64,000 nucleotides of DNA from Warburgia ugandensis (Eukaryota; Streptophyta; Magnoliopsida; Canellales; Canellaceae), in NCBI GenBank assembly GCA_035236585.1, contig CP141134.1:17972414-18036413 (forward strand), written 5' to 3'. The position numbers and the translations under genes are program-made. Under the pieces are notes generated by a model. That model was not told the origin of the DNA. It saw only the letters and a list, made by a program, of their open reading frames with translations, and ran no database searches. Shown here in pieces: positions 23,735 to 37,300 of this stretch; the first letter of the stretch is position 1, and every line of letters begins with the position of its first letter.

Positions 23735-26411
23735 TGAAACTTGCAAGCACATGAATTGGTTGTAGTAATTTGCTCAAGGAGGTCAATTCGAGGAACCGAA
23801 CATATATGTGATTAGTGGTCCTTACTTTAAGTTATCAAACCTAGCTTAAATTGAAGGGATTTTTCCTAAACTGAGAATGAATATTAACACATGAAAATAA
23901 AATTATGCTAAAAACTCAAAACATACTAAATTTAAAAAAACTTTTCTAAAATAAATTTTCTAAAAAGTAAAACTTTCGTAAATGAAAACTTTCTAAATTT
24001 GTGACTTTCCTAAATTAAGGCTTTTAAAAAATGCAATTTCAACAACCTTTCTAAACTTGAAAATTAGCAATTAATCTAAGGAAACATGCAACTAATCAAC
24101 TACTTCCTAATCATTCAAATCTTCAAGAAAGCAATGAAAATTGTGGGAATGAAAATTTAACAACTAAGAAAGTAATCAAACAACATGCAACAATCTAATC
24201 AAGATTAAAAATCAAACACTAATTAAACTAACTCTCCCCAACATGAATGGAATCAACTAGATTGATATTTAACACGACAAAAACATTCAAAACCATACAC
24301 ACCAATTATGGATAGCACTCATGGTATCAACATGATTTGCAAGTGTTCTTAATGTTTGTTAAAATGAGCAATTAAACTAATAGACTATAAGCAACCAAGG
24401 AGAGTTCCAACATTTATTATCTTCAGCCTAAAAGCCTTAAAAAAATCATGCATTCACTCCTTTGAGTTGTACGCATGGTTTCCATAGGTTTTTGGTTGAA
24501 TGGTTGGGAAATTAAAACAAAACATTCAATTAATTATCATACAATGAAATCAATGTGCTACAAGTAAATAAGAAGAATTCATTATTATCCATCAACTAAA
24601 AGAGATTCCATTTGACATCAACAAGTATTGAAAAGAAGGAACACTACAAAATATGGTGCGTTCTGTTCATGAAGTAGGTGCACAGCACTTTACAAAGATG
24701 TAATCCAAATATGATCCCTCCATACAGCTTAATCTATATCCAAGTATCTAGAAAGTTGCACGTGAACCATTGAAAACAACTAATGGCAAAGAATCATGAG
24801 AATGGAATCACTAACAAAAGATCTAAGCAAGGATGAGACTAGATTCAAAGTGACTTTTCCTTGGCTATCACTTCAAGGGAAAATTAACTTTGAATCTTGA
24901 ATCACAACAAAAAAGAACTAAGGCAATGAAAGAAACAACTAGCATTAATGAAAGCTAAAGATAATTCAAAAGTGATGAAGGCCAAAAAGACTAAACCAAC
25001 ATTCTAAAGAAGAACCACAATATCAATCCTTAACATGGAACACTTGGAGAAGATGCAGCCCTACCTTGGAAAAGAAATCAATACCCAAAACAAAAGAAAG
25101 TTCAAGAGAAAAGATGAAATAATGGGGGCAGGAAAAGGATGCCCTCCTCAAAGTGAAGGAAGCATCCTTTTCTTCCAAGGAGAGATGCCTCTAAGCCTAG
25201 GTTTTTGATGTTCTTTTATACTGTTTCTCCTATATTATCTAGGGTGACCTAAGTTAGAGGTATGGTGGGGATTAAAATAAGAGCATTTGGATGGCCAAGA
25301 TGAGGTTTTGAAGGGTTGCCTAAGGTTCTTAAGAGAAATGAGGGGGCTGTCCCTTTTAGAATGCTTTAAGGTTGGAGGTGCCTTACTTTTAGGGGGAGAC
25401 ATCTCTCCCTTTGCATAAGTCATTGAATCCCAATAAACTTAGCAAGTTCATTGGAAGGAATGAGGTAAGATAAAGATAAGAAGATAAGAGGAAAGAGAGG
25501 AATAGAAAAAGTTAGGAAAGAGAGATGAGGTGGTGAAAATTGATTGGCTAGGTGGTCTCCTAGGAAGTATGGATTGATTGGGTGGTTTGGATGGAAGTTT
25601 AGGAAAGTGGAGAAGTCTTAGAAAGGTAGGACTCTTGAATGGGAAGTGAAATTCGTGGTGCATCTTAGTGGTAAGATGGAAAGGGACACAAAAGTAAGAA
25701 AAACATAAAAATTGAAGGGGTCTCTTCATATCGGTCCGCATGCTACCTTATCATAATGATTTTGCCCTTGATTATCTCCAAAATATCACCGTAAATCTCA
25801 AGGATAATTCTTTGGGTTCTCCTCCAATCATGACCTTCCATTTTGCTTAACTTATGTGGCTGTGGTGGTTAACTTTGAGGGCTTCATTGGCTTGCATTCA
25901 TGGATGGCTTAGATGGCTTAATTCCTTAGCTTTGGTAGTTGGCTTGACTCCTTAACCTGTCATCTTCTTCATGGGTGCAACCCATACAAAGGAGGTGGAC
26001 TTTGTATGGCTTGTGCATGGGCCCGCTTTGGTCACCTTTAACTACTTTAATTGCATCCATTGCTTGTTCTAAAGATGATGTTGACCTTGACCTCATGTTA
26101 GATTGATGACTTTTAGGTTTTAACTAAATCTTTCAATCTTGATCTTCCATTTTCATCTCGATCATCTTGGCTGTCAAATCACCATCTTGCTTCGTACAAA
26201 AAGGTTAAAAACTCTAATTAAATCCTAGAAGAATAAATCACATACTTATCTCAAATTTGCCTCTAAACCCACAAAATATCAATTTTTTGAGTCATTAGGT
26301 AAAAAATGCATGTATTACGAATTTTGGTCAATAACCCTAATTTACCCCTATAAGTTCTAACTCATAAGTAAACTAATTAGGTGGTTTTTATGCAAAATTA
26401 AACACTTATCA
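23735..26411 (-). repeat. 3' LTR of Gypsy-B (~2.7 kb)
   Basis: On the minus strand the LTR begins TGATAAGTGTTTAATTTTGC, directly after a G-rich polypurine-like tract, and resembles the start of the inner element's LTRs (TGTTAAGAGTTTAATTTTGG). A TATA-like CAGTATAAAAG lies near 25,221-25,211 and would mark transcription start within the LTR. The proposed end near 23,735 follows a TTGCAAGTTTCA motif and is less certain than the start. Confidence 0.6.
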
Positions 26412-27100
26412 CAACCCCAACTAGCATATCTAACAAGCCCTTAAACCCCTAAGTTATCCCTAGTGGACAAGCTAGCCCTCGTGAGTGTTTGCCTTGAATA
26501 TAACCACAAAATTCTCAAATTTTTTACAAAAATCATTTATTCATCTAAGAACATTTTTTCTTTTATGTAGCATATATTAAGTACCTAGCTTTAGCTTGCT
26601 AATAAAGATGGACAAAAGGTTCAAAATCCTACCCTTAAGTTAAAGATATCCCATTATTTCATCAAACTTCTCAGGGTGAGTGTGTGCTATAGCTGACATA
26701 TAATTATAGTCTCCAAGTCAAATATAACCTAAATTACTATCCAAATGTATGCTTTGACTTCAATTCTCATAGGATAGACTTATCACTCAGAAAGGTTTTA
26801 ATCTCTAATTAATATGTGAGTAGAATATTATTCATCAAATCCAAAAATCTCACATATTCCATACAAAAGAATGATAACTTAGAATGATAATAATGGTCTC
26901 AGGGACAGATATCAACTATTGAAAATGTTACACTCTACCAAACTACCAATTCATTTATAACCATATCCAAGCCATGCTACTCTTAAGATCAAGTTAGGAC
27001 TTCTATTAGGATGACACATAGGGTTAGGTAAGGATTACCAAAAGAATGGGTGTAGAGTAAACAAAGCTTGTCTGAAAAATATGTAAAGGTCTTCTATGAG

Positions 27101-27105
27101 TGTAT
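27101..27105. repeat. Target-site duplication of Gypsy-A, left copy
   Basis: TGTAT immediately before the 5' LTR; repeated exactly at 34,930-34,934 after the 3' LTR. A 5-bp duplication is standard for Ty3/Gypsy integration. Confidence 0.85.
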
Positions 27106-28726
27106 TGTTAAAGGTTTAATTTTGGCCAAAATAACCCTAATTTACCATTCAATTAGATCATCTAACCAATTAAATTTGTATTTTTTAGCTTGATTTTGAA
27201 TATAGTTCTAATTGGTCATCATATCATTAATTTGTCAAAATCAATGGCCAAATGATCATTAGAGCTTATCAAATGCTTAATGTAGTGTTTAGGCGACACT
27301 AATTTACTCTTTTTTTTTGTTGATTAACCAGAAGAGGCATGGATGGCTTAGATTGAATTTCAATGGTGCAGATTATCGTAAAGGTCAATAAAAAAAGCTA
27401 GGATAGTTTCCTAATTAGGAATTAAACTACAAAGAAAAGCATGCTAGGATGGAAAATAGAAAGCTGCAACAAAAGAAAGGAGAGTGGGAAAGTTTCCAAA
27501 GTAAAGGGGGGAACCAAATTAGAAGCAAGAGGATTTTATAAGAGGGAACAGTGGAAAGAAAAATAGAAGGGTTGTTTTTGTTGTTCTTTCCTTTCCTTTT
27601 TGCTTGCATATCTATCTTCTTCTTAACTACCCCTTTGGCTGGATCACCGGAGGCAGACCTCCTTCTTCTCAACCTCTTCTCCCACTTATTTCTTCTTCCC
27701 TCTCTTCTCCTTCTCTCACTCCCCATCTCTCTTTCTCGTTCTTCTATTTTTGTCAAGAACTCTCCCTCTCTATTTCACTGCTTAGACACTTTTCCCATCT
27801 CTCCTCCACAATTTGCATAGGCATCTTCACTTTCTCCCCACCAGCATCATTGTTTACCCCTAGTTCTCCAGTCTAGCACTATAGAGGACGGTTCTCTAGA
27901 GAAAACCCGACACAGGTTTTCCTTCTTTTCTCCCTCTCCACTCTCCCCTCTCCTCCTTTCTCTTCCATCTTCCCTTGCTTCATCTCCCTCCTTCGTCGTT
28001 GGGTTTCCATTTTTTTTTGGTTTAAAACTAAAATTTTGGAAAAATTCTAAAATTACCCTTCAGACAATAAAGAAAATTCCTTATGTATCTCCTTTTTAAA
28101 TCCCTTTGTGTCCCTGTTCTATCCCAGTTCTATTTTATCTTCATTCTGTTATCTAGGAATTGCCCAATCAATGGGTTAGCCTTAAGCAAACAAGATTTCT
28201 CAATATCTCCTCTATTTTAGATAAGATTTCCAATTAACTTTCAGACATCATTCTTAAAATATCCTTGAACTTAATTAACATATTTGATCTTTAATCTGAA
28301 ATCTATGATTTGATCTAAACTGTCCAAATCCCAAAATCACCATTTACTCCAGATCTTTACAATTTTGAGGAATTTGACAAATCCAACTGTCGGACCTTTA
28401 ATCAAGGACATGATGAAGGCATTGATGATGGCTGATCAACTCCTAGAAGACAAATTTAAAGAAATTGAGATAAGCAGTCTAGGGAAGTGAAATTTTCTTA
28501 TTTCTTTAGTTAAATTCCTGTATTTTTGGATTAGACCTCTGTAATTTCATTGACTAATCATGTCTGAAGTTTGATTGCACATTTTATTAATTTTTATCAT
28601 TTAATTTCAACTTTAAATAATTAAATTTTATTAAAACTCCAAATTCTTAAAGCGAGTCCCTATGGGATCGACTCGTACTTGCATAGTTATACTACAATAG
28701 CCTGTGCACTTGTGGAAAATACTACA
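27106..28726 (+). repeat. 5' LTR of Gypsy-A
   Basis: 1,621 bp, bounded by TGTTAA and CTACA. A TATA-like GGATTTTATAAGAGG at 27,531-27,545 lies about a quarter of the way in and fits the U3/R border. A pyrimidine-rich half follows. The 3' part (TGGGATCGACTCGTACTTGC) is shared with the second LTR and with the solo LTR at 42.7 kb. Confidence 0.9.
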
Positions 28727-29885
28727 AGCTTTTTGCATTATTGCTTCTCGCAATGGAGTTTTTATAAAATTTAATTAAAATCCAAAAACTTAGAAAATTC
28801 AAAAAAATAAAAAAATCTAGAAAAATAATTTTTTTTAGGAATTGCATACTGTTAGCATTTTTATTTTTTAATTTTCTTAGTGTGTAATTACCATATTTCC
28901 TAAATTTAGTACTTAATTCTATTTTTCTTATTAAGGAAATTGGAAAGTGGAGCAATTTGGCAAGTGGATCTTCATCAAAATAGAAAATTCCTTGCTTTCT
29001 TAGAATAGGATTTTTCTTTTATTTTGAGTGAATCTTGTAGTGAGGTCCCTTTGTAATTTGTATTTTTTATTTCAATTTTAAAAGGGTTGTATAATATAGG
29101 GCAAGTGTGGGATAAGGTGCCCCACACTTAATCTTCATTAGAAACCCCACTGTAAGTATCCCTCATCCTTTTATGTCCTAAATTAGGGTTTTTCATTTAG
29201 AATAGCCTTGCATTATTTGATAGAATAATTGCATATAGAAAATATTTTTTATAATTGTTGCATTTTAATGGTTTTGCATTAGTTTACTATTTTAATTGCA
29301 TTCTTAGGGAACATTTACTGCATTAAGGTGATTTATATGTTGATCAAACTGCCATGGAGAGTTAAAATTAATTAGTAAGGGCACCCTACTCTCACAAGAT
29401 CAAGGGTGGATTTCATCACCATTCCTTGGCCCACCTAGGATAATCACCTTAAGCGTACAACCCTACCATTCAAATTAATCTAAAATCAATTAAAAGAGAC
29501 CTATAGGGTCATCAATTGCTCGTAGGACGCTGTTACTAAGACACAATCTATTGTCATTCCAGTCACTTTTGAGCACGATGGTTACAGTAGGTGTCTTAAA
29601 ATCCAAGTGATTTCCCCATGCCTTCTATTGATGTTTGTTGAGGTCTAAATGCCTCTTTACATTAGGATTATATTAACCACCTTGTAAAGAACCTAACTGA
29701 TAAGCAATAGTTAAATTTGAAAGAGAGGAGTGTTAGATTAGGCTAATGTAAAAGAATTGTCCACACACAAATTCAAGAATGTTAAAATATTGCTGCTTAT
29801 TAGCCTCAAGGATTATATTCTGCCCTTTGTTTGTGCATCATTCTAGGAAGTTAGGTTGCATCATGTAGGTTAGTTTATCCTCTAA

Positions 29886-29909
29886 ATATATATATATATA
29901 TATATATAT
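29886..29909. repeat. (AT)n microsatellite in Gypsy-A
   Basis: Twelve AT units inside the element's internal region, before the gag-related stretch. Confidence 0.95.
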
Positions 29910-30511
29910 CAATGTTATATAGAACGAATTGTTTCATTGTATACGAAGTTGAAAACATAAGCTTATCAGGAAGGGGATAAATTTCATAAATTAAATGCAT
30001 CAATGGATAGGTTAGATATTATGGAAAGTAAATTGTGTAGGATAATAACTTCTAAGCAAGCTATGCCACTCCCTCAATACCATAATGACTATACCTATTC
30101 TGAGCATCTTATTCCACTCCTTCATGCCCCTCATCAAACTCCATAGACAATGAAAACAATCAGGAGCCAATGGAAGCACCTAATGTATTCATAGACCTTA
30201 GTAATTATTATCTTGAGACAAATTACCAATACTACAATGGATGGGCTAGGCATCATGAAAAACCATAGTCTTAGGATTAGCAATATTAGGAAGAAACACA
30301 ATGGTCCCACCCTGATCAACACTACCATGATTATTCAGAATATCAAGGTCAATCATCATGTGTTCAACCTACTCAGTCCTTTTTCAGTACCCAAATGCCA
30401 CAGCAAAACCAACCCTATGAGTCATTTCGTCTACAACATGAAGAACCGCCATTAGAAGAGCAATAATTTTTTGAGAGAATAGAACAAGGCATAACTACTA
30501 GCCAAAAGGAA

Positions 30512-30925
30512 ATGAGACAAGAGATGGAGAAATGGGTAAAAGAAATGAAACAAATATTGGAAAATATTGACAAAAACATTGTTGAAATTATAAAAAGGAT
30601 TAAGGAACTAAATCACATTGGGGATAATGAAGAGCCATTTATTATTGATAATAGGATGAAATTTTCTTATGATCCTTCTAAGCCACAAAGTCCACAATCA
30701 TCCCTAGAAACCTCCAACTCAGATCTACTCAAACCATGTCTTGCTCCTTACTATTATGATGAAGAGGCTTCCATTGATGAAGAAAATAAAGCTTCAGAAA
30801 TATCCAACCCAAAACCTGCCACTCATTTTTATGACTATGATGAAGACACATCTTTTGAGGAGGTGAATCAGTTCTTGTATATTGTGCCTTTGATGGACAT
30901 TTCTCAATGGCAAATTAGAGTATAA
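30512..30925 (+). other. gag-related ORF of Gypsy-A
   Basis: A 137-codon open stretch in the internal region. It begins with a charged helical part (EMEKWVKEMKQILENIDKN) and continues into an acidic, Tyr/Pro/Ser-rich part with FSYDPSKPQSPQSS and YYYDEEASIDEEN. Gypsy-B has a matching segment on minus at 37,103-36,822 (LSYDPFELQS, ISYDPYEPQS). Its shared position in two elements shows it is an element part, not a host gene. I relate it to gag or a gag-pol spacer of the Athila/Tat lineage by position and composition; no capsid or zinc-knuckle motif was seen. Confidence 0.5.
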
Positions 30926-33326
30926 CTCACTATAGAGCATAATATTCCAATTGAGCCTTGTAATGTAGAAGATGTACCTAATTGGGACCTATAGACCTCA
31001 TTTGAGCAACCATTAAATAGTAATTTAGGTCCATCTAAAGTCTTGCATATGCTAGAAGAATAGGAAGATAATGAGTCCATTGATGTACTAGCCCTACATC
31101 AGCCAACTCTATAGTACACATCAAAAGATAATCAGGGTTTAAGCCAAACCTTGTCCCCACCTCTAGTAATATAAGAACAACCTTTTAGGGAAGGGCAGAG
31201 TTAGCTTATATCCTTATTTCAAGACAATGTTAGGGAAACGGAGGAAAATTTTAACTTAAATATAATAGTCATTTTTATGCCTCAATTTGGTCAAGAAAAG
31301 GACCATTTATCTCCAAATAGTCCAACAAAATGCACGGTAGTACATGAAGTCATTGTGTTACCATCACCTCAATTTTCGAGGTGGAGGAATTATATTAACT
31401 ACATGAAATTTTGAATATGGGTGATCATGAATATGATTCCCCACAATTAAAAATCATGGTAATCTTCGTTGTTTTAATGTTATCACCACAAAAAAATTTA
31501 GGGTAGAAGCAATATATAGATTATCACGAGATTCTGAAGTGGAGTGAGAAATCTCACCATTTCATTTTAGGGTTAGGATTAGGACAAATAAGCTAACACA
31601 ATTACCTCTAGGTGAAAGTTAAGTTAGGTAATGTCTGGCTGAAGACATTAAACTTAGCGATTACTGAGAGGCAACCTAGGGTTTGAAAGTCTACAACACT
31701 CAATTTTCACATAGATACTATGTTTTTCAAACATTGAGGACAATGTTTCATTCAGGTTGGGGGTGTAGATGCATATAGGAATTTTGAATTTTCTTGATTC
31801 TTAAAAAAAAAAAAATTTTAAGGTAGAGTTCCCTTACTGTGATGAGAACCGGATATTCAGAATTTAGTAATTCTATTATTTTCATCTCTCAATGGGAATG
31901 CATATGATTAGTTTTTCATATTATGCATGTGTTGAAGCATTTTATATAAGTTAATTCTCAAGAACCATTTACACATAGCACATAGTTAAGACTAATAGAG
32001 AGGTATGACTTAGAGACCCTGAGGAAAACCAATGGAGACTTATAATCCAGTGAGATTTTGAGACTATCTTCTTTTAGAGAGTTATAAGTAATTTCACAAT
32101 TTCTTCACTATACATAAATTAGTGTGGTCCTATTATCCTTGTTTTGGTTAAACACCAAGAATAAATAGGAATAATATCTTTAATTTCAAAAAATTTATTG
32201 AATTTGATAGGCTTTAGGAAACCTAGAAAATGATATAGGTCATCCTTGTTGAGCCCAAAGATATAAAGCTTACCCAGTATATCATACCACTAGTTAACCC
32301 CTTTGAGCATATTATTAAGCCTTTTCTTTCTTAACCCCATTTACTTTAACCCAAAACAAGCCAGTAAAATAAATATCCATTACCCATTGTCAAAATGAAT
32401 AGAGTTAGTAGAAAAAGTTCAAAAATAGGACAAAAAGTCAAAGAAGTGAGAAAAATGAGTAGTGTTTCTTCCAAAGAAGCCAAAGAAAAAGAAGTGAAAA
32501 AAAAAATGATGAAATGAAATTGAAAGAGAAAGACCAAAAACTGAAAGAGAGATTCACATCAAGTACAATCCAAAAACCTCTACTCAATTTTGAAACTTTG
32601 AAATCCTTATACCCTTCTTTTTTCAACCTGCCCTAAGCCTATGTTTCATCCTATTTAAAGACCTATTGATCTTAGGTACAACATAGCCTTAAAAAGGAGA
32701 TAAAAAGAAGGAATTAAGGTGGAAAAAAAAAATCCTAATATTCTTGAGAATGATATCCATTCATAGGGATCACTTTTCTTTATCTCATGAGTATTCAAAA
32801 GATTTATGTGAACAATTAGCTTGAAGGATTTGGTCACATAATGAGAGAAATATATTTAACCCCATTATTTGAGAGTTTTATTTTTGAGCGTATACCTATG
32901 AGGATTTGAGGTCAAGACATATTTCCAATGGAATTTAAGTATATCCAGTTAAAAGTCAAAATTTATGCGGCTGTACACACACACAAGCACTCCCAGAAAT
33001 AACTTAAATAAAATGTATTTCATATGTGTATGATTTGTAAAATTGTCAAATCTTCTCCATTAAGTTGTGAAAAACTAGTGGATTGCTAATGAATGAAGAT
33101 CTGAGATAAAAGAGGGAACTTAACCTTATTGAATTTTGTGGGTATATTCACTACAAACCCTCATGAGGCATAACTCATCTACTAGGGATAACTTAGAGGT
33201 TCAAGGACTTGTTGCATGCACTAAATGCAATCATGAGTACCTACGAAAGTGGCACATTGTACTAGTTTTTGTAATATGGTTTTCTGCATGTTTTGCTAAG
33301 ACTAGAAAAGTGCTGGTTGGGGTGTG

Positions 33327-34929
33327 TGTTAAGAGTTTAATTTTGGCCAAAATACGCCTAATTTAGTATTCAATTAGATCATCTAACCAATCAAATTTAT
33401 AATTTTGAGCTTGATTTTGAAGATAGGTCTAATTGAGCATCAAATCATTTATTTATCAAAATCAATGGTCAGATGATCATTAGAGCTTATCAAATGCTTA
33501 ATGTACGGTTTAGGCCACACTAATTTAGTCTTTTATTTTGTTGATTAACCAGAAGGGGCATGGGTGGCTCAATTGAATTTCAACGGTTCAAATTATCTTA
33601 AAGGGCAATAAGGAAAGTTGGGATAGTTTTCTAATTTGAGATTAAATTGCGAAGGAAAGCATGCTAAGATGGAAAATAGAAAGCTACAACAAAAGAAAGG
33701 AGAGTGGGAAAGTTTTCAAAGTAAAAGGGGTAACCAAATTAGAAGTAGGAGGATTTTATAAGAGGGAACCATGGAAACAAAAAGAGAAGGGCTGTTTTTG
33801 TTGTTCTTTCCTTTCCTTTTTGCTTGCATATCTATCTTCTTCTTAACTACCCCCATGGATGGATCACCAGAGGCAGACCCCCATCTTCTTCTCAACCTTT
33901 TCTCCCACTTCTTTCTTCTCCTTCTCTCACTCCCCATCTCTCTCTTGTTCTTCTATTTCTGCCAAGCACTCTCCCTCTCTATTTCACTGCTCAGACACGT
34001 TTCTCATCTCTCCTCCACTGCTTGCACAAGCATCTTCACTTTCTCCCCATAGGCGTCGTCGTTTACCCACGGTTCTGCATTCCAGCTAACATGGGTTTCC
34101 CTTCATTTCTCCCTCTTCCCTCTCCTCCTTTCTCCTCCATCTTCCCTTGCTTCATCTCCCTCCTCTATCATCGGGTTTCCATTTTTTTTGGTTTAAAACT
34201 GATTTTTTGGAAAAATTATAGAATTACCCTTTGGACAATAAAGAAAATTCCTTCTGTATCCCCTTTTTAAATCCCTATGTATCCATGTTCTATCCTAGTT
34301 TTGTTATATCTTCATTCTATTATCCAGGAATTGCCCAATCCAACTCGGATCAATTAAGGCTTAACCCAATCAATGGGTTAGCCTTAAGCAAACATGATTT
34401 CTCAATATTTCCTCTGTTTTAGATAAGATTTTCAATTAACTTTCAAACATCATCCTTAGGACATATCTAAGCTTAATTAATATCTTTGATCTTTAATCTG
34501 AAATCTAGAACTTGATCTAAATATTCCAAATCCCAAATCACCATTTACTCCAGATCTTTACAATTTTGAGGAATCTGACAAATCCAACCGTCAATTCTTT
34601 AATCAAGGACATGATGAAGATGTTGATGAAGGCTAATCAACTCATAGAAGATCATACTTGAAGAAATTGATGATAAGAAGTCTAGGGAAGTAAAATTTTC
34701 TTGTTTTTTTAGTTAAATTTTTGTATTTTTAGATTAGACCACTGTAATTTTGTTGATTAATCATATTTGAAGTTTGATTGCACATTTGGTTTTTTTTTTC
34801 ATTTAATTTTAAATTTTAAATAATTAAATTTTACTAAAATTCCAAATTCTTAAAGTGAGTTCCTGTGGGATCAACCCGTACTTGCATAGTTATACTATAA
34901 TAGCTTGTGCACTTGCGAAAAACACTACA
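33327..34929 (+). repeat. 3' LTR of Gypsy-A
   Basis: 1,603 bp, same ends as the 5' LTR, with the TATA-like motif at 33,751-33,765. It follows the polypurine-like GGTTGGGGTG and is followed by the second copy of TGTAT at 34,930-34,934. Confidence 0.9.
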
Positions 34930-37300
34930 TGTATTCACAACTTGTCTATATTTTTCTAGCAAGAGTGAACATTCTTTTTTTCTCTTTGCTATCTTTTGTT
35001 TCTTTTTCTTTTTCACTTGACTTTGCATATAGACCTTTTGAACTTTTTCCCCTTTTTTCATCTTTTTAATGTTCATCTATTGAATTGTATTGTTCATACT
35101 TTTTCTCAAGATGTTCTTCAAACTTCTTTACATATTTCTAAATCAAATGAGTAGGGGATATCTTATAGGTATTTGATATAGGTAAAGGTTGTTTGGCTAA
35201 CAAAGAAAAGGCTGATATTTAAAGGCTCAAAGGGTTAGCTAGTGGAAAATAATATATAGAAGGCTATAAGTTTTGGGTTTACCAAGTATGGACGCTATCA
35301 TTTTGTAGATTTCATATGATTTAAAAATGATCACAAGTTTAAGAGATATATTGTATAGTCTTTTTGTGATTTCTCAATAGTTGACTAAGATGAAAAATAA
35401 TGACACCAACTAAGAAATAATGTCCACTGAAGAAAATTTTGAATTTATGTATAACCTTAAGAAAAGGAAGAATGATTCAAAACTCACTTGGGTTATAAGT
35501 CTCTACAGGTCTTCTTCAGGATCTCTATGTTATATTTCTCTCTTCAACTTAAACTATATATAGCTACTTTGTGCAATTATTTTTTTGAGTTTAATTTTTT
35601 TATAAAATACTTAGAAAAAGAATAAAATAGTGAACTAACTATATGTAGCTCTATTAATAAGCTAAAGTTCAAAAGATGATTGAATACTCAAAACATTTAA
35701 TGTCATCTTTATAAAGGAACTTTTCAATTTTTTTTCAAAAATTTCAAAAATGAAAGAAACACTTAGAAATCTCATTTATACACCCCCTAACCTAAACTAA
35801 ACATTATCCTCAATGTTTTGAAATATACAACACCTAAATGATGAAAAGGTAAAGCAGAATAATGAGACTTTCTAAAAAAAATACCTGGGTTGCCTCTTAG
35901 TGAGCTCTAAGTTTAACATATTTAGCCAAACCAGGCATATAACTAACATAATTTTCTAAACCTAAACCTAAGTAGGTCTGCTAATTCTCCTAATCCCAAC
36001 CCTAATAATGAACTGGTAAGATTTCTCATGCCACTTCAGAATATCGAGGTAGTCTTATATTGCCTCTACTTGGAAATTTTTGTTAGTGGTAACATTAAGA
36101 CACTGTAGACTACCACAATTTTGAGTTATAGGGAATCATATTGATGATCCCCCATCTTCAAAATTTCACGGTAGTCAATGTAATTCCTCCACCTTGTATT
36201 TTGAGTTGTGGTAACATTATGACATAGTAGGCCACCACCATTTTAAATTTAGTGGGACCACATTAATGATCCCTCATTTTCAGTATTTCATGGTAGTCAA
36301 TATAGTTCCTCCACCTTGTATTTTGAGGTGGTGGTAATACAATGACATTTGACCCACTGTGCATTGCTTGGCATCAATTCAAGATAAATTGTACCATTCT
36401 GGACCAATTTTAGGGAGAATAATGACCATTACATTCATTTTATCTTTTTCCTCCATCTTCATTATGTTGTCCTGAAATTGGGGTATAAGTTGACTCTACA
36501 CTTTCCTAAAAGGTGGTTCTTATATTATTCAAGGCAAGGACATCATTAGGCTTAAACTTTTAGTATCTTCTAAAGTGTACCTTATAGTTGGTTGATGTGG
36601 GGCCATACATCAATTGAGTCTTTTTCTTCCTATTTGTATAGGGAAGGTTTCAAATGGACCTAGATTACTATCTAGTGTTTGTTCAAATAAAGTTTCTAAG
36701 TCTCAATCAGGTACATCTTCTAAATTGCAAGGCTTAGTTTGAGTTTCAAGATATGTAGGGGGTCCTACTCTAGCTTGCCATTGAGAAGTGTTCATTAACG
36801 GTGCAGTATTTAATAAATCATTTACTTCATTGATGGATGTGCCTTCATCAAAATCATACAAAATAAGTGAAACACGACTTGTGTGGATCTAGAGTGGTTG
36901 GAGGATTGTAAGGATGGTTGTTGACTTTGTGGCTCATAAGGATCATAAGATATGTCCATCCTCGTATAAGCAGCAATGGTTATGGACAATGAAAACCTTT
37001 GAGGCTCAGGATATTCATAAGAAATTTCCATCCTATCATCACTATTAATGGGCAGGGACATTTGAAAACTCTGTAGCTCAAAAGGATCATAAGATAAGCC
37101 CATCTAATTTTTAATAATAAATGGCTCTTCATTATTCCCAATTGGTTAATATTTCTTAACTCTTTCCATAAATGCAGCATGGAATTGAGCCCTCACTTCG
37201 TGACATTGTTTAGTTGATTCCATGTATAACCTAAAGGTCTCTTCAGAAGGTGGGTGGCCATACCTATTACCCTCTTATCATAGTGTCCACTAGGCAAAAG

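Larger units (their letters stand above)
27106..34929 (+). mobile_element. Ty3/Gypsy LTR element without visible pol (Gypsy-A)
   Basis: Two LTRs (27,106-28,726 and 33,327-34,929) start TGTTAA, end CTACA and are flanked by the 5-bp duplication TGTAT. The 4.6-kb interior runs plus: a gag-related region at about 29.9-30.9 kb, the family motif TTGAGGACAATGTTTCA near 31,734, and TGCTGGTTGGGGTG as polypurine-like tract before the 3' LTR. I saw no protease, reverse transcriptase, RNase H or integrase signature, so it resembles the non-autonomous gag-only (TR-GAG or LARD-like) class. The LTRs are about 90% identical in a 140-bp stretch compared by eye, suggesting several to perhaps 20 million years, depending on the substitution rate. 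The reading frames are broken in several places. It sits inside Gypsy-B. Confidence 0.85.
23735..37300 (-). mobile_element. Ty3/Gypsy relic, Athila/Tat type, outer element (Gypsy-B)
   Basis: A minus-strand LTR element relic interrupted by a second element. Parts seen: a gag-related stretch at about 37,200-36,820; a family-typical junction motif, the complement of ACATTGAGGATAATGTTTAG followed by a G-rich run, at about 35,785-35,825; further 3' internal sequence to 34,930 and again from 27,105 to 26,412; a polypurine-like GTTGGGGTTG at the LTR border; and one LTR, 23,735-26,411. The internal parts align in order with the inner element, so both belong to one family. The 5' LTR and pol were not found, so the copy is incomplete and broken. 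It is older than the element inserted in it. Confidence 0.7.

Noticed and set aside
27427-27876. Overlapping ORFs of 89-109 codons on both strands, echoed at 33,661-34,270
   Set aside because: They lie in the two LTRs of Gypsy-A and come from pyrimidine-rich sequence.
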